A stretch of 64,000 nucleotides of DNA from Tepidiforma sp. (GCA_026003935.1 BPIE01000002.1:1-64000), one strand, 5' to 3'; counted from the stretch's first letter, positions 30,651 through 39,284 are shown. The notes: a model not told the origin generated them from the letters alone. Numbers and translations are program-made.

Positions 30651-31241
30651 TTACTCCCCAAGGAGCACCGCCTGATAGGCCCCGGCGTGGAGGGCTTCGA
30701 GCAGGTCCGCGTCGGTTGCAAGGGGGGACCCGAAACGGGTGGCAGCACGGCCGACCTCGGCCCGGCTGTGCGCATCCGAACCGCCGATGCCCGGGAGCAT
30801 GAATCCTCTCGCCAGTCCCGCTGCGGCGATGTTCTGGAGTCGCGAGTCGGAGCCGTTGGCGGCTTCGACCGATGCGAAGTACTCCACGGTCTCGCGGGAG
30901 ACGCGCAGCAGACCATCGCGCGCGGGGTGCGCGAGGAAGAGGAGCGCGCCGCGGCGGCTAGCGGCGGCGGCAAGCTCCGACGCCGACGCCGAGAAGTCAC
31001 CGCTGTCGAGCCCGAACGCCAGTACATGACCGAGGTCGGTGGTTAGCTCGACGCCGTGGAACACCGCAACGGGCGCGCGACGGCGGAGCGCCGCGAGTTC
31101 ATCGGGGTCCCAGGCCCGATCGTGTTCCGTGAGGCAGACGGCATCGATACCGCGCTCAGCTGCGAGCTGCGCGAGCTCGAGTGGCCCGAGCGTACTGCAT
31201 GGAGAGTAGCGAGCCGAGTGGCAATGGAGGTCGACAAGCAC
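30651..31241 (-). CDS. PHP-domain metal-dependent phosphoesterase
   Basis: 196 residues. The four PHP motifs are visible: VDLHCHSARYSPC, CLTEHDR, FHGVELTT and GGSDAHSR. This fold binds a di- or trinuclear metal centre and hydrolyses phosphoesters; substrates range from 3'-5' nucleotides to small metabolites. GTG start at 31241, 9 bp after the stop of the upstream LysR gene, so it may be co-transcribed with it. No nucleic-acid-binding domain is fused. Confidence 0.9.
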   Translation of the reverse strand: MLVDLHCHSARYSPCSTLGPLELAQLAAERGIDAVCLTEHDRAWDPDELAALRRRAPVAVFHGVELTTDLGHVLAFGLDSGDFSASASELAAAASRRGALLFLAHPARDGLLRVSRETVEYFASVEAANGSDSRLQNIAAAGLARGFMLPGIGGSDAHSRAEVGRAATRFGSPLATDADLLEALHAGAYQAVLLGE

Positions 31242-31249
31242 TCGGGACC

Positions 31250-32149
31250 TTACCGCGGCAGACGGACGCCGTAGATTTCGCCCAACAGGTCGAGAAAGCC
31301 CGCCATCGGGCCCGACTGCGGCTTGTTTCGGCGATACATCACGGCGATGTCACGCTGGACCGGCTCGGCGGACTCGATGTGCACCTTGTGGAGCGTGCCG
31401 AGGCGAATTTCACGCTCGACCGAGACCTCCGGGAGGAGAGCGATGCCGAGGTTCGCTTCGACCATCTTCTTGGTGGCTTCGATGGAATCGAGCTGCATTT
31501 GCTGGTGGGGCATGACGCCAAGGTCGCGGAAGAGACCCATGATCATGCCGTAATAGCCGGAGTCGCGGTCGAAAAGAATAAGGCTGTCGTCCGCGAGGTC
31601 TTCGACCCGTACGGAGCCCCTCTTCGCATACCGGTGCTGCGCCGAGACGACGAGGACCAGTTCGTCACGATAGAGGATGACAGTGCGCACGTCCGGGTGG
31701 TTGATCGGCCTGCCGAGCCCTACCTGGACATCGTCGTCGAGTACGAGCTGAAGAATCTCGTCGGAATGGCCCGTTCGCACGAGGACGTCTACCCCGGGAT
31801 GTGTATCGCAAAAGACCTTGAGCAGCCGGGGTAGGACGTAGGTGCCAACGGCCGGGGCGGTGCCGATGAGGAGGCGGCCTGCGGTGCCGTCGCGGGTGCC
31901 TTCGAGCATCACCAGGCCATCGTTGAGCGTCCGCATCACCCGCTGGGCATACGGGAGGAATGCTCTGCCAGCATCGGTGAGTTTGACGCCGCGGCCCATT
32001 CGTTCGAAGAGCGGCTGCCCGACCTCGCGCTCGAGCGCCTGGATGCGGTTACTGAGCGATGGCTGGGCCACGTTGAGAAGTTCGGCGGCACGGCTGAAAC
32101 TGCCGCAATCGGCCGCCGTGATGAAGGCTTCGAGCTGGGCGAGCTCCAT
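31250..32149 (-). CDS. LysR-family transcriptional regulator
   Basis: 299 residues. N-terminal winged HTH: LEAFITAADCGSFSRAAELL, VAQPSLSNRIQALE, QPLFER; the C-terminal periplasmic-binding-like effector domain follows (LLIGTAPAVGTYVLPRLL...). GGGGGAG lies 7 nt before ATG 32149. Two palindromes just upstream may be its operator. LysR proteins usually regulate an adjacent or divergent gene; the downstream PHP gene or the CBS/Kor genes upstream on the same strand are candidate targets. Confidence 0.93.
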   Translation of the reverse strand: MELAQLEAFITAADCGSFSRAAELLNVAQPSLSNRIQALEREVGQPLFERMGRGVKLTDAGRAFLPYAQRVMRTLNDGLVMLEGTRDGTAGRLLIGTAPAVGTYVLPRLLKVFCDTHPGVDVLVRTGHSDEILQLVLDDDVQVGLGRPINHPDVRTVILYRDELVLVVSAQHRYAKRGSVRVEDLADDSLILFDRDSGYYGMIMGLFRDLGVMPHQQMQLDSIEATKKMVEANLGIALLPEVSVEREIRLGTLHKVHIESAEPVQRDIAVMYRRNKPQSGPMAGFLDLLGEIYGVRLPR

Positions 32150-32160
32150 ATGGCTCTCCC

Positions 32161-32185
32161 CCTATCCATAGGTTGGCCCTATAGG
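32161..32185. promoter_or_regulatory. Paired palindromes upstream of the LysR gene
   Basis: CCTATCCATAGG (32161-32172) and CCTATAGG (32178-32185) have centres 15 bp apart. A further CATAAG and CATAAA lie in the next 50 bp. The arrangement suits autoregulatory LysR sites, but there is no direct evidence. Confidence 0.4.
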
Positions 32186-32260
32186 ATGAGCATACGCCCG
32201 GGTCAAGCCATAAGCCAGTCCCATAAATCCATACACGACGGCGGCGGGTTCAAGAGGTGG

Positions 32261-32791
32261 TCAGTCGAAGTATCTGCCCATGACCCAGTTCAGGACGTCG
32301 CGACCCGTGAGGATGCCGATGAGCTCCTCGCCGCGGACGACGGGGATATGACGGAAGCCGCCAACGCCCATCTTGTTGAGCGCGTACGCCATCATGTCAT
32401 CCTCGCGGAGCACGACCGGGTCAGGAGTCATGACGGCTGTCACCGGCTGGTCGAGGGACTCGGGATTTGGGGCAACCTTTACGAGGACATCGCGGTCCGT
32501 AAAGATGCCGGCGATTTTCGTCCCCTGCATGACGACGACCGCACCGGCCCGGTGCGTCTGCATCGACCTGATGGCGTCGCGGACGGTCGCTGTGACCTGG
32601 ACGGTGAGCGGCTTGCTCCAACGGACCGCTGAGATGGGGAGCGTGAGGTCGGACTCCTTGAGCACCTGCGCCGCATCGGGAACATCGACGCTGCTCAAGT
32701 CCATGAGGCAGCGTTCACAGGTATCGGCGCCCTCGATGTTCTCGGCGCCGCAGCTTGGACAGACAATGACGTTTACCGGGTCCATCGCCAT
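32261..32791 (-). CDS. CBS-pair protein with N-terminal zinc ribbon
   Basis: 176 residues. A zinc ribbon CPSCGAENIEGADTCERC opens the protein (about residues 11-28), followed by two CBS motifs (AVRWSKPLTVQVTATVRDAI ... IAGIFTDRDVLVKV and VMTPDPVVLREDD ... LIGILTGRDVL). CBS pairs sense adenosyl ligands such as AMP, ATP or SAM. Located downstream of korB, separated by about 100 bp containing a hairpin; a second CBS protein is upstream of korA. It probably monitors energy charge for the ferredoxin-linked enzyme, which is inference. Confidence 0.88.
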   Translation of the reverse strand: MAMDPVNVIVCPSCGAENIEGADTCERCLMDLSSVDVPDAAQVLKESDLTLPISAVRWSKPLTVQVTATVRDAIRSMQTHRAGAVVVMQGTKIAGIFTDRDVLVKVAPNPESLDQPVTAVMTPDPVVLREDDMMAYALNKMGVGGFRHIPVVRGEELIGILTGRDVLNWVMGRYFD

Positions 32792-32827
32792 GTCGCATCT
32801 CCTTCATCCCCCATGGCACGAGGGTCG

Positions 32828-32846
32828 GGGTCTCGTGGTGAGACCC
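32828..32846 (-). terminator. Hairpin after korB
   Basis: GGGTCTC-GTGGT-GAGACCC, a perfect 7-bp stem in the gap between korB and the zinc-ribbon CBS gene. It lacks a U-tract. Confidence 0.4.
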
Positions 32847-32894
32847 GGACGATAGCAGATGCATGCAACCAAGTGCGTCTTGGAGCTGGTGGAG

Positions 32895-33935
32895 CTATTC
32901 GACGACCCAGGTTTCCCCCGCGCGGAGGGCAGCCTCAAGCGAGCCGCGGCCCTTAGCCATCGCCTCATCGACCTGCTGCTGAACGAGCTGGTCGAACGTG
33001 GGGGCGTCGATATCCCTGAACACACCGATGGGAACCGGGAAATCGGGGTAGTCCATTCCCACGAGGATGTTGGCCAGCGTGATGTTGTCAGCGTGCGCAT
33101 CGTGGACGAGGAGACCCTCGTCGCTTTCGGCGTTCTCCACGACTTCGGGCGTAAAGCCGTTCAGCCGAATGCCGTGCTCGTTGTTCTTCCCGAACCGGAG
33201 CGGCTTGCCGTGTTCGAGGTAGACCATGCGCTCGGCGCGTACTTCCTTCTCAGCGAATGCCGCAAACGCGCCATCATTGAAGATGTTGCAGTTCTGGTAC
33301 ACCTCAACGAACGAGACGCCTTTGTGCTGGGCGGCCCGGTAAAGCATCTCTTCGAGGTGCTTGGTGTCGCGGTCGACGGAACGGGCAACGAATGTCGCGC
33401 CCGCGGCAAGCGCGATTCGGATAGGGTTCAGGGGCCGCTCAGTCGTGCCGTAGGGAGACGACTTGGTGATTTTGCCGAACTCGGAGGTCGGAGAGTACTG
33501 GCCCTTGGTGAGGCCGTAGATGCGGTTGTTGAAGAGAATGATGTTGAGGTCGATGTTGCGGCGCATCGCGTGGAGGAGGTGGTTGCCGCCGATGCTCAAC
33601 CCGTCGCCATCGCCCGTGATGACAAAGACGGTGAGGTCGGGGCGGGCCGTCTTCAGGCCAGTCGCGATGGTCGGTGCGCGCCCGTGGATGCTATGGAAGC
33701 CGTAGGTGTTGACGTAGTAGGGGAAGCGGCTCGAGCAGCCGATGCCGGAGATGAAAACGAGCTTCTCCCGCGGGATGCGAAGCTCGGGCAGCATCTTCTG
33801 CATCTGCGCGAGGATGGAGTAGTCGCCGCAGCCGGGGCACCAGCGCACTTCCTGGTCGGTGACAAAGTCCTTCCTGGTCAGGACCGGAAGGTCGGGGGAG
33901 ATGAGACCATCGTTGGGTGCGGTTGGAGCGGTCAT
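32895..33935 (-). CDS. korB: 2-oxoglutarate/2-oxoacid:ferredoxin oxidoreductase, beta subunit
   Basis: 346 residues from ATG 33935 (GGAGG 6 nt upstream; the track start is too far back). Cluster-ligand cysteines in WCPGCGD, SGIGCSSR and VYQNCNIF; the thiamine pyrophosphate site ITGDGDGLSIGGNHLLHA with the conserved Asp and Asn. With the alpha subunit it decarboxylates a 2-oxoacid, passing electrons to ferredoxin and forming acyl-CoA. It starts inside the end of korA (ATG overlapping region, 1-bp gap), so translation is coupled. Confidence 0.95.
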   Translation of the reverse strand: MTAPTAPNDGLISPDLPVLTRKDFVTDQEVRWCPGCGDYSILAQMQKMLPELRIPREKLVFISGIGCSSRFPYYVNTYGFHSIHGRAPTIATGLKTARPDLTVFVITGDGDGLSIGGNHLLHAMRRNIDLNIILFNNRIYGLTKGQYSPTSEFGKITKSSPYGTTERPLNPIRIALAAGATFVARSVDRDTKHLEEMLYRAAQHKGVSFVEVYQNCNIFNDGAFAAFAEKEVRAERMVYLEHGKPLRFGKNNEHGIRLNGFTPEVVENAESDEGLLVHDAHADNITLANILVGMDYPDFPVPIGVFRDIDAPTFDQLVQQQVDEAMAKGRGSLEAALRAGETWVVE

Positions 33936-33936
33936 G

Positions 33937-35847
33937 TCAGCCTCCACTGACCCCGGCGCTGCGGGTGAATTCGAGGACGTACTCGTCGCGAAGCCCGAGG
34001 ACTTCGTCGATCTTGCCTTCGATTTCGGCAATCTTGAACGGTTGGCCGGAAATCTTGTTGAAGCTGATGGCATCGACGAGGTACCGCCCGCGGATGAGGA
34101 GCGCCAGCTGGCCGGTGTTGAGCTCGGGGATGAGCACTTTCCGGTAGCGCTTCAAAACGTCGCCGAGGTTGGCGGGGAACGGGTTCAGATAGCGCAGGTG
34201 CGCCGAGGCCACGCTGAGACCGCGCTTGCGGGCGTTGTCGCAGGCGCTCGTAATCGACCCGTAAGTTCCACCCCAGCCGAGGACGAGCAGGTCGCCCTCC
34301 TCCGGGCCGGTAACTTCGAGGGGGGGAATATCGTTGACGATGCGATCGACCTTCGCCTTGCGCGCGAGGGTCATTTCGTGGTGATTCCGCGGGTCGTAAC
34401 TGATGTCTCCGGTCTCGCCCGACTTCTCGAGGCCCCCGATGCGGTGTTCGAGTCCCTTTTGACCGGGGACGGCCCACGGACGCGCGAGCGTCTCGGGGTC
34501 CCGGAGGTACGGATTGAATTTGCCGTTCTGCGGCTCGGCGTACTTCCATTCGATGCGAGGCAGCTCGGAGAGGTCGGGGATGCGCCAGGGCTCGGAGCCG
34601 TTGCCAAGGTAGCCGTCGCTGAGGAACACGACGGGGACCATGTGCTTGAGCGCGATGCGGAATGCCTCGATGGCCATGAGGAAGCAGTCGGAAGGCGTAC
34701 AGGGGGCAACGATCGCGACGTAGCTATCACCGTTCCGCCCGAACATCGCCTGGAGCAGGTCGGCCTGCTCCGTCTTGGTCGGCATCCCGGTGGAGGGGCC
34801 GGCGCGCTGCACATCGATGACGACGATGGGGAGCTCGGTCATAACGGCGAGGTTCAGCGCCTCGCTCTTGAGAGCGAGACCGGGGCCGCTGGTCCCCGTG
34901 AGGCCGAGGTGACCCCCGTAGGCGGCGCCGATGGCGGCGCCAATGGCGGCAATTTCGTCTTCGGCCTGGAAGGTCTTCACGCCGAAGTTTTTGAGCTTGG
35001 AGAGTTCATGGAGAATGTCGCTCGCCGGGGTAATCGGGTAGCTCCCGTAGAAGAGCGGCAGGCCGCTCAAGACGGAGGCGGCGACGAACCCGAGCGCGGT
35101 CGCCTCATTGCCGCTGATGTGGCGGTAGGTGCCGGGCGGTACTTTCGCCGGCGGCACGCGGTACTGGACGCGAAAGAGCTCGGTCGTTTCGCCGAAGTTG
35201 TAGCCTGCGCGAAGCGCACGCAGGTTTGCCTCAAGGATGTCGGGACGGCGTTTGAACTGCTCGGTAGCCCATTTGATGGTGGTGTCGAGCGTGCGGCCGT
35301 AGAGCCACAGGACAAGGCCGAGCGCATAGAAGTTTCGGCAACGGAACTTATCCTTCGCACTGAGCGGCATACCTTCGAGCGCGAGCTCGTTCTGCCGGGT
35401 GATCGAGATGGGAACGACCTGGTAGCCGGCGAGTGAGCCATCTTCGAGCGGATTGGTCTCGTAGGCGGCTTTCTTGAGGTTCGTCGGCTCGAATTCATCC
35501 TTGTCAACGATGAGGAGGCCGCCGGGCTTGAGGTCACCGAGGTTCGTCTTGAGTGCGGCGGGGTTCATGGCGACGAGGACATCGGGCCGGTCGCCGGGGG
35601 TGTAGATCTCCGTGCTGGCGAAGGAAATTTGGAAGCCGGAAACACCGGGGAGGGAGCCGGCCGGAGCGCGAATTTCGGCCGGGAAGTCCGGAAGCGTCGC
35701 GAGGTCGTTGCCGAAGACGGCAGCGGTTCGCGTGAACTGCGTACCGGTTAGCTGCATGCCGTCGCCGGAGTCGCCGGCGAAGCGGATGGTGACGCGTTCG
35801 AGCTCTTCGACATGGTGTTCAGGCTTGAGCTGCGTTTCGGTAGTCAT
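33937..35847 (-). CDS. korA: 2-oxoglutarate/2-oxoacid:ferredoxin oxidoreductase, alpha subunit (gamma-alpha fusion)
   Basis: 636 residues. The N-terminal 200 residues are the gamma domain (RFAGDSGDGMQLTGTQF, ALGLVLWLYG), and the rest is the alpha pyrimidine-binding domain with YGSYPITPASDILHE and FQAEDEIAAIGAAIGAAYGG, the typical KorA arrangement. This split (gamma-alpha plus beta, no ferredoxin domain) fits 2-oxoglutarate or branched-chain oxoacid ferredoxin oxidoreductases, linked to the TCA cycle of anaerobic or microaerobic thermophiles. A CBS-pair gene ends 12 bp upstream and is likely co-transcribed. Confidence 0.95.
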   Translation of the reverse strand: MTTETQLKPEHHVEELERVTIRFAGDSGDGMQLTGTQFTRTAAVFGNDLATLPDFPAEIRAPAGSLPGVSGFQISFASTEIYTPGDRPDVLVAMNPAALKTNLGDLKPGGLLIVDKDEFEPTNLKKAAYETNPLEDGSLAGYQVVPISITRQNELALEGMPLSAKDKFRCRNFYALGLVLWLYGRTLDTTIKWATEQFKRRPDILEANLRALRAGYNFGETTELFRVQYRVPPAKVPPGTYRHISGNEATALGFVAASVLSGLPLFYGSYPITPASDILHELSKLKNFGVKTFQAEDEIAAIGAAIGAAYGGHLGLTGTSGPGLALKSEALNLAVMTELPIVVIDVQRAGPSTGMPTKTEQADLLQAMFGRNGDSYVAIVAPCTPSDCFLMAIEAFRIALKHMVPVVFLSDGYLGNGSEPWRIPDLSELPRIEWKYAEPQNGKFNPYLRDPETLARPWAVPGQKGLEHRIGGLEKSGETGDISYDPRNHHEMTLARKAKVDRIVNDIPPLEVTGPEEGDLLVLGWGGTYGSITSACDNARKRGLSVASAHLRYLNPFPANLGDVLKRYRKVLIPELNTGQLALLIRGRYLVDAISFNKISGQPFKIAEIEGKIDEVLGLRDEYVLEFTRSAGVSGG

Positions 35848-35859
35848 GGATGTCTGCTT

Positions 35860-36333
35860 TTATCCACCCTCGGGTTGCTCCATCACCTGGTGAGGGCGAG
35901 GAGGCAGGTTCAGGACGTCTTCCGGGTAGGCCTCTGCGAGGTCGCGCAGGAGGTCTCGCAGCCGCAGAACCCCGACTACGCGGCCACCCTCCACCACGGG
36001 CAGATTCCGGTAGTGATGCTGCTGCATCAGAGCGATTGCTTCGGCCACCGTCCCTGTGGAGGCAATCACCCGGGGCTGCTTCGTAAGCACCGAAGCTTCG
36101 AGCGGCTGGTCCCAGTCGAACCCATCCACCATGCATTTCGTAAGGACATCGCGTTCCGTGAAGATGCCGCGGAGCTCGCCCTGCTCTTCAGCGAGCACGC
36201 ACGACGTCCCGAATCGGTTCATGGTCGCGATAGCCTGGCGAACGGAGATGTATGGCGAAACGGTAGCTGGCTCGCTGAGGGTCAGCTCGGAGAGGCGTTG
36301 ATTGACGAACCGGCTGAGCCGGGTGCGGTCCAT
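35860..36333 (-). CDS. CBS-pair protein
   Basis: 157 residues: two CBS motifs (TVSPYISVRQAIATMNRFG ... GIFTERDVLTKC and VIASTGTVAEAIALMQQHHY ... GVLRLRDLLRDL) and nothing else. The ATG at 36333 is used; the track start 36381 adds 16 unconvincing residues. It lies directly upstream of korA (12 bp) and probably senses an adenosine nucleotide that reports on the energy state; the partner is unknown. Confidence 0.88.
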   Translation of the reverse strand: MDRTRLSRFVNQRLSELTLSEPATVSPYISVRQAIATMNRFGTSCVLAEEQGELRGIFTERDVLTKCMVDGFDWDQPLEASVLTKQPRVIASTGTVAEAIALMQQHHYRNLPVVEGGRVVGVLRLRDLLRDLAEAYPEDVLNLPPRPHQVMEQPEGG

Positions 36334-36585
36334 CTGCGCTGTCGTTCGCCTACATGGGATGGTGCGGACCGGTGGGCGCAAGAACTCACCGTGCGCTGTG
36401 CGTCAAGTGTACGCCCTTTCAGAAAGTCGTGCAGGGCGGGACAGAGGGGGTACGTTCCAAGTCCCCCAATATGCCGTACGACTCTTCCCTATTTCCCGGG
36501 GCCTTCACCTTTGCGTCCCTGCACCGCCACCGGACGGAGGCCGATATTCCGAATACGCCCCGCTACCAGCGGGACACGGGGAATC

Positions 36586-37929
36586 ATGGCTCCACGCGCA
36601 CAAATCCAGGCTGTCAAGGCAGAATTCCTCGACCCCACCCTTTATGAAGATACGGGCCTCTCTGGCGTCCCGCGGCTGAGCCGGGGAACGCTCCTCGGTG
36701 CGCTCAGCAGGGCGTTCGACCTTGCCGAGGGCCGGAAACCGGGCCACGCGCAGCGAGTCGCTTACATCGGCGTCTATCTTGCCGGTGACCTTGGGCTCGA
36801 GCCGCACCGCATCGAGGAGGTGTACTTCGGCTGCCTCCTGCACGACGTCGGCATGGCCGTGATGGAGCCGGTAACGCCGCCGGGCATTCCACCCGGGCGC
36901 GTGCGTGCCGGTACGGTACCGGGAACGAATTCGGCGTGCGGAACCTCAGCCGCGAGCTGGTCAGAGGTCATTCAATCCATCGCCCGGCACTGCGAGGCCG
37001 GCTCGGAAGTAGCGCGGCGCATGGGCTTCGGTGAAGCCGTTTCCCGCGCCGTCCTAGGCCACCACGACTGCTGGGATGGGTCGGGGAGACCGGGAGCCCT
37101 CCCGGGGGAGCAGAGCCCTCTCATCAGCCGCATCGTGGCGCTGGCCGACCGCTTCGAATCGCTGCTGGATGCGGAGGCACCGCCCCTGGCACTCCGGCGA
37201 AGCGGGCCCGCCATGCTGCGCGACATGGCCGGGCGGGAGCTGGACCCCGACCTCGCGGAGCGCATGGCCGTCATCGCGAGCCGTGACGATTTCTGGCTCG
37301 GACTTTATGACAACGATCTCGGCGCTGGCCTCATGGCGTTGAACTATGGGGGAGTTATGAGCCGCGACGAGCTGTTCGACCTGCTCGGAGTCATCGCAGA
37401 CATCGTCGATGTTCGCAACGGGCGAGCGGAGGGCGCGGGGCGCCGCATCGCCGAGATGGCGCGCAAAGTCGCACTGCACTGCGACATGACCGAACGGCGC
37501 GCCGACCTCCTGAAGGTGGCCACGCTGCTGCACGACATCGGCACGCTTGGCGTGCCCGCCCGTTACCTGCGGAAGCCTGACATCCTGAGCGTGGACGAAA
37601 TGTCGGCCGTCCAGATGCACCCGATTTATGCGCGCGACATTCTCGGCGAGGTCCCGGGATTGGGCGCGGCCGCCTGGTGGGTTGGCTGCCACCACGAGCG
37701 GGTCGACGGCAAAGGCTATCCAGGCATGCTGGAGGGGAGCGAAGTGCCTGCCGAGGCCCAGATCATCGGTCTGTGCGAGACGTTCGACGCGCTCACCAAC
37801 GACCGGCCCTACCGTCGCGCGCTCCCGCGCTCCGAGGCGTTCGAGATTCTGCGGGGGCTCGCCGGCTCGCGCTTCGACCCGTACATCCTGGCTCGCTTCG
37901 AGAGCGTAGCAGGCCCATTCGACGCCTGA
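36586..37929 (+). CDS. Tandem HD-domain phosphohydrolase, second domain HD-GYP
   Basis: 447 residues from ATG 36586 with GGGG just upstream; the track's 705-residue ORF includes upstream sequence. Two HD-type domains: domain 1 has CLLHDVGM and HHDCWDGSGRPG (a GRP variant of the GYP motif), domain 2 has LLHDIGTLGVP and HHERVDGKGYP. HD-GYP domains hydrolyse cyclic di-GMP to pGpG or GMP. Domain 2 looks competent; domain 1 is atypical. No receiver or membrane domain is fused. With the flagellar and chemotaxis genes in the same window, control of motility versus attachment is plausible. Confidence 0.86.
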   Translation: MAPRAQIQAVKAEFLDPTLYEDTGLSGVPRLSRGTLLGALSRAFDLAEGRKPGHAQRVAYIGVYLAGDLGLEPHRIEEVYFGCLLHDVGMAVMEPVTPPGIPPGRVRAGTVPGTNSACGTSAASWSEVIQSIARHCEAGSEVARRMGFGEAVSRAVLGHHDCWDGSGRPGALPGEQSPLISRIVALADRFESLLDAEAPPLALRRSGPAMLRDMAGRELDPDLAERMAVIASRDDFWLGLYDNDLGAGLMALNYGGVMSRDELFDLLGVIADIVDVRNGRAEGAGRRIAEMARKVALHCDMTERRADLLKVATLLHDIGTLGVPARYLRKPDILSVDEMSAVQMHPIYARDILGEVPGLGAAAWWVGCHHERVDGKGYPGMLEGSEVPAEAQIIGLCETFDALTNDRPYRRALPRSEAFEILRGLAGSRFDPYILARFESVAGPFDA

Positions 37930-37966
37930 GACGGGCGCCAACCCGTCCGAAACGGCACCTCCCGTC

Positions 37967-38002
37967 GCAAAAGGGGACCGGCGCTGGCCGGTTCCCTTTT
38001 GC
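37967..38002. terminator. Strong bidirectional terminator
   Basis: GCAAAAGGGGACCGGC (37967-37982) pairs with GCCGGTTCCCTTTTGC (37987-38002) apart from one G-T pair, loop GCTG. A-rich and T-rich ends give a usable tract on both strands. It follows the HD-GYP gene. Confidence 0.8.
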
Positions 38003-38065
38003 ACATGCGCGGGTCTGGCGGCGTTACAATGGCGCGCCACCAGACTACGAGCAGGGGACGCCCTG

Positions 38066-38713
38066 ATGACCACGAGGGTCGTAACGATTTCGCGGCAGGT
38101 CGGGGTAGCGGGCGAGGAAGTCGCCCAGGCCGTCGCCAGCCGGCTCGGCTTTCGCTATGTCGATTACCAGGTCATCCAGGAAGCAGCCGCGGAGGCCGGC
38201 GTTTCGCCAGAGACCGTCTCGGAAGCGGAGCATACCCCGTCGTTGCTGACGCGCATCCTCGAGGCACTCGCGCGGAATCCCGGGATGCCGGCGGCCGGCT
38301 GGGCCGACCCGGTCCCCTTGACGACGAGCCCACTCTACACGTCTGCGGATTACCGCCGATTTCTCGAGAACGTGATTCGCGACCTCGCCGAGCGCGGACA
38401 GTGCGTCATCGTTGGCCACGCCGCGCAGGTCATCCTCCGAGACCGGCCGGACACGGTTCGCGTGCTCGTAACGGGCTCGCCCACATTCCGGGCCAGGCGC
38501 ATCATGAGGGGCATGGGCGTCGACGAAAAGGAGGCGCTCAAGATCATCGAAAGGACCGACGGCGAGCGGCTGGAGTACTTCCGCCGCTTCTACGACGCGG
38601 GATGGCTGACTCCGAGCACGTACGACCTGTGCATCAACACCGACCGCATGGCCCCGGCCCACGCGGCAGAGGTCGTCATCCAGTACTCCGCATTGCCGCG
38701 GGCGTCATCCTGA
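38066..38713 (+). CDS. Cytidylate kinase-like protein
   Basis: 215 residues of the cytidylate-kinase-like family (AAK6/Cytidylate_kin2 type). The start MTTRVVTISRQVGVAGEEVAQ resembles a P-loop, but it lacks the classic GxxGxGK(S/T); the sequence ISRQ...GxxGxx is typical of this subgroup. RVLVTGSPTFRARRI and GVDEKEALKIIERTDGERLEYFRRFYDAGW match the LID-like region. The substrate is unknown. TACAAT lies about 35 nt upstream. The following lipoprotein gene overlaps its 3' end in another frame. Confidence 0.8.
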   Translation: MTTRVVTISRQVGVAGEEVAQAVASRLGFRYVDYQVIQEAAAEAGVSPETVSEAEHTPSLLTRILEALARNPGMPAAGWADPVPLTTSPLYTSADYRRFLENVIRDLAERGQCVIVGHAAQVILRDRPDTVRVLVTGSPTFRARRIMRGMGVDEKEALKIIERTDGERLEYFRRFYDAGWLTPSTYDLCINTDRMAPAHAAEVVIQYSALPRASS

Positions 38714-39246
38714 CCCTGCTGCTCGCGGCCGGAGCGAGCTGCCGAGGTGATGGAGGCCCGGATGCATCTCCAACGAGGCAGGCGGCCACGGCGGCGGACC
38801 TCATTCCCGACCTTGCGGACCTCGGCTTTAGGGTTGACGCCAGCGGAAAACTCCCGGCGCTCAGCACCGACCAGGACGCATTCCTGGCGGTGTTCACGGG
38901 CGGCAGCCCAGGGACAGCAAGCGTACGCATCGAGGTCAACCTTCTGCCGACGGTCGACGCAGCGAAGGCGCAGTTCGGCCCGATAGCCGAGGCATTGCGC
39001 AACCCTCCGCCGGACCTGTTCGGCCCAGGCACGAGCCAAGTCGACGGTATGCCGGTGTACGATGCCGACGAGGAGCGGAGCTACGTGACCGCCAAGCCCG
39101 ATGGGCAGGGCAACCTGGTCTACTCCGACGCGTACCGCATGGGCCGCGCCGTCGTCATCGTCTACACGCTCGGGAACGATTCCAGTGCAGCCAGTGAGGC
39201 GCGGCGCATAATCGCTGAGCGTATCGACGCACGCGCACCGCGGTAA
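38629..39246 (+). CDS. Small lipoprotein, unknown function
   Basis: About 205 residues; start uncertain. The protein character begins around 38680 with hydrophobic LRIAAGVILTLLLAAGASC, a lipobox (AGASC), then a variable linker and a mature domain of about 150 residues (DLIPDLADLGFRVDASGKLP...). No ATG/GTG/TTG lies right before the signal, so GTG 38629, inside the kinase gene in another frame, is taken as the nearest possible start and gives a long basic n-region. Non-standard start codons nearer the signal are an alternative. Function unknown; probably exported. Confidence 0.6.
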   Translation: MHQHRPHGPGPRGRGRHPVLRIAAGVILTLLLAAGASCRGDGGPDASPTRQAATAADLIPDLADLGFRVDASGKLPALSTDQDAFLAVFTGGSPGTASVRIEVNLLPTVDAAKAQFGPIAEALRNPPPDLFGPGTSQVDGMPVYDADEERSYVTAKPDGQGNLVYSDAYRMGRAVVIVYTLGNDSSAASEARRIIAERIDARAPR

Positions 39247-39271
39247 GGGGCGGGGCGCGGCCGGCGAGTGG

Positions 39272-39277
39272 TAGGAT
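39272..39277 (+). promoter_or_regulatory. -10 hexamer TAGGAT for the hydrolase gene
   Basis: TAGGAT, 7 nt, ATG 39285. The track's ATG at 39276 lies inside the hexamer, so 39285 is the likelier start. Confidence 0.5.
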
Positions 39278-39284
39278 GCCGCGC

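Noticed and set aside
33859-35436. 525-residue plus-strand ORF opposite korA
   Set aside because: Shadow of korA, whose motifs are intact.
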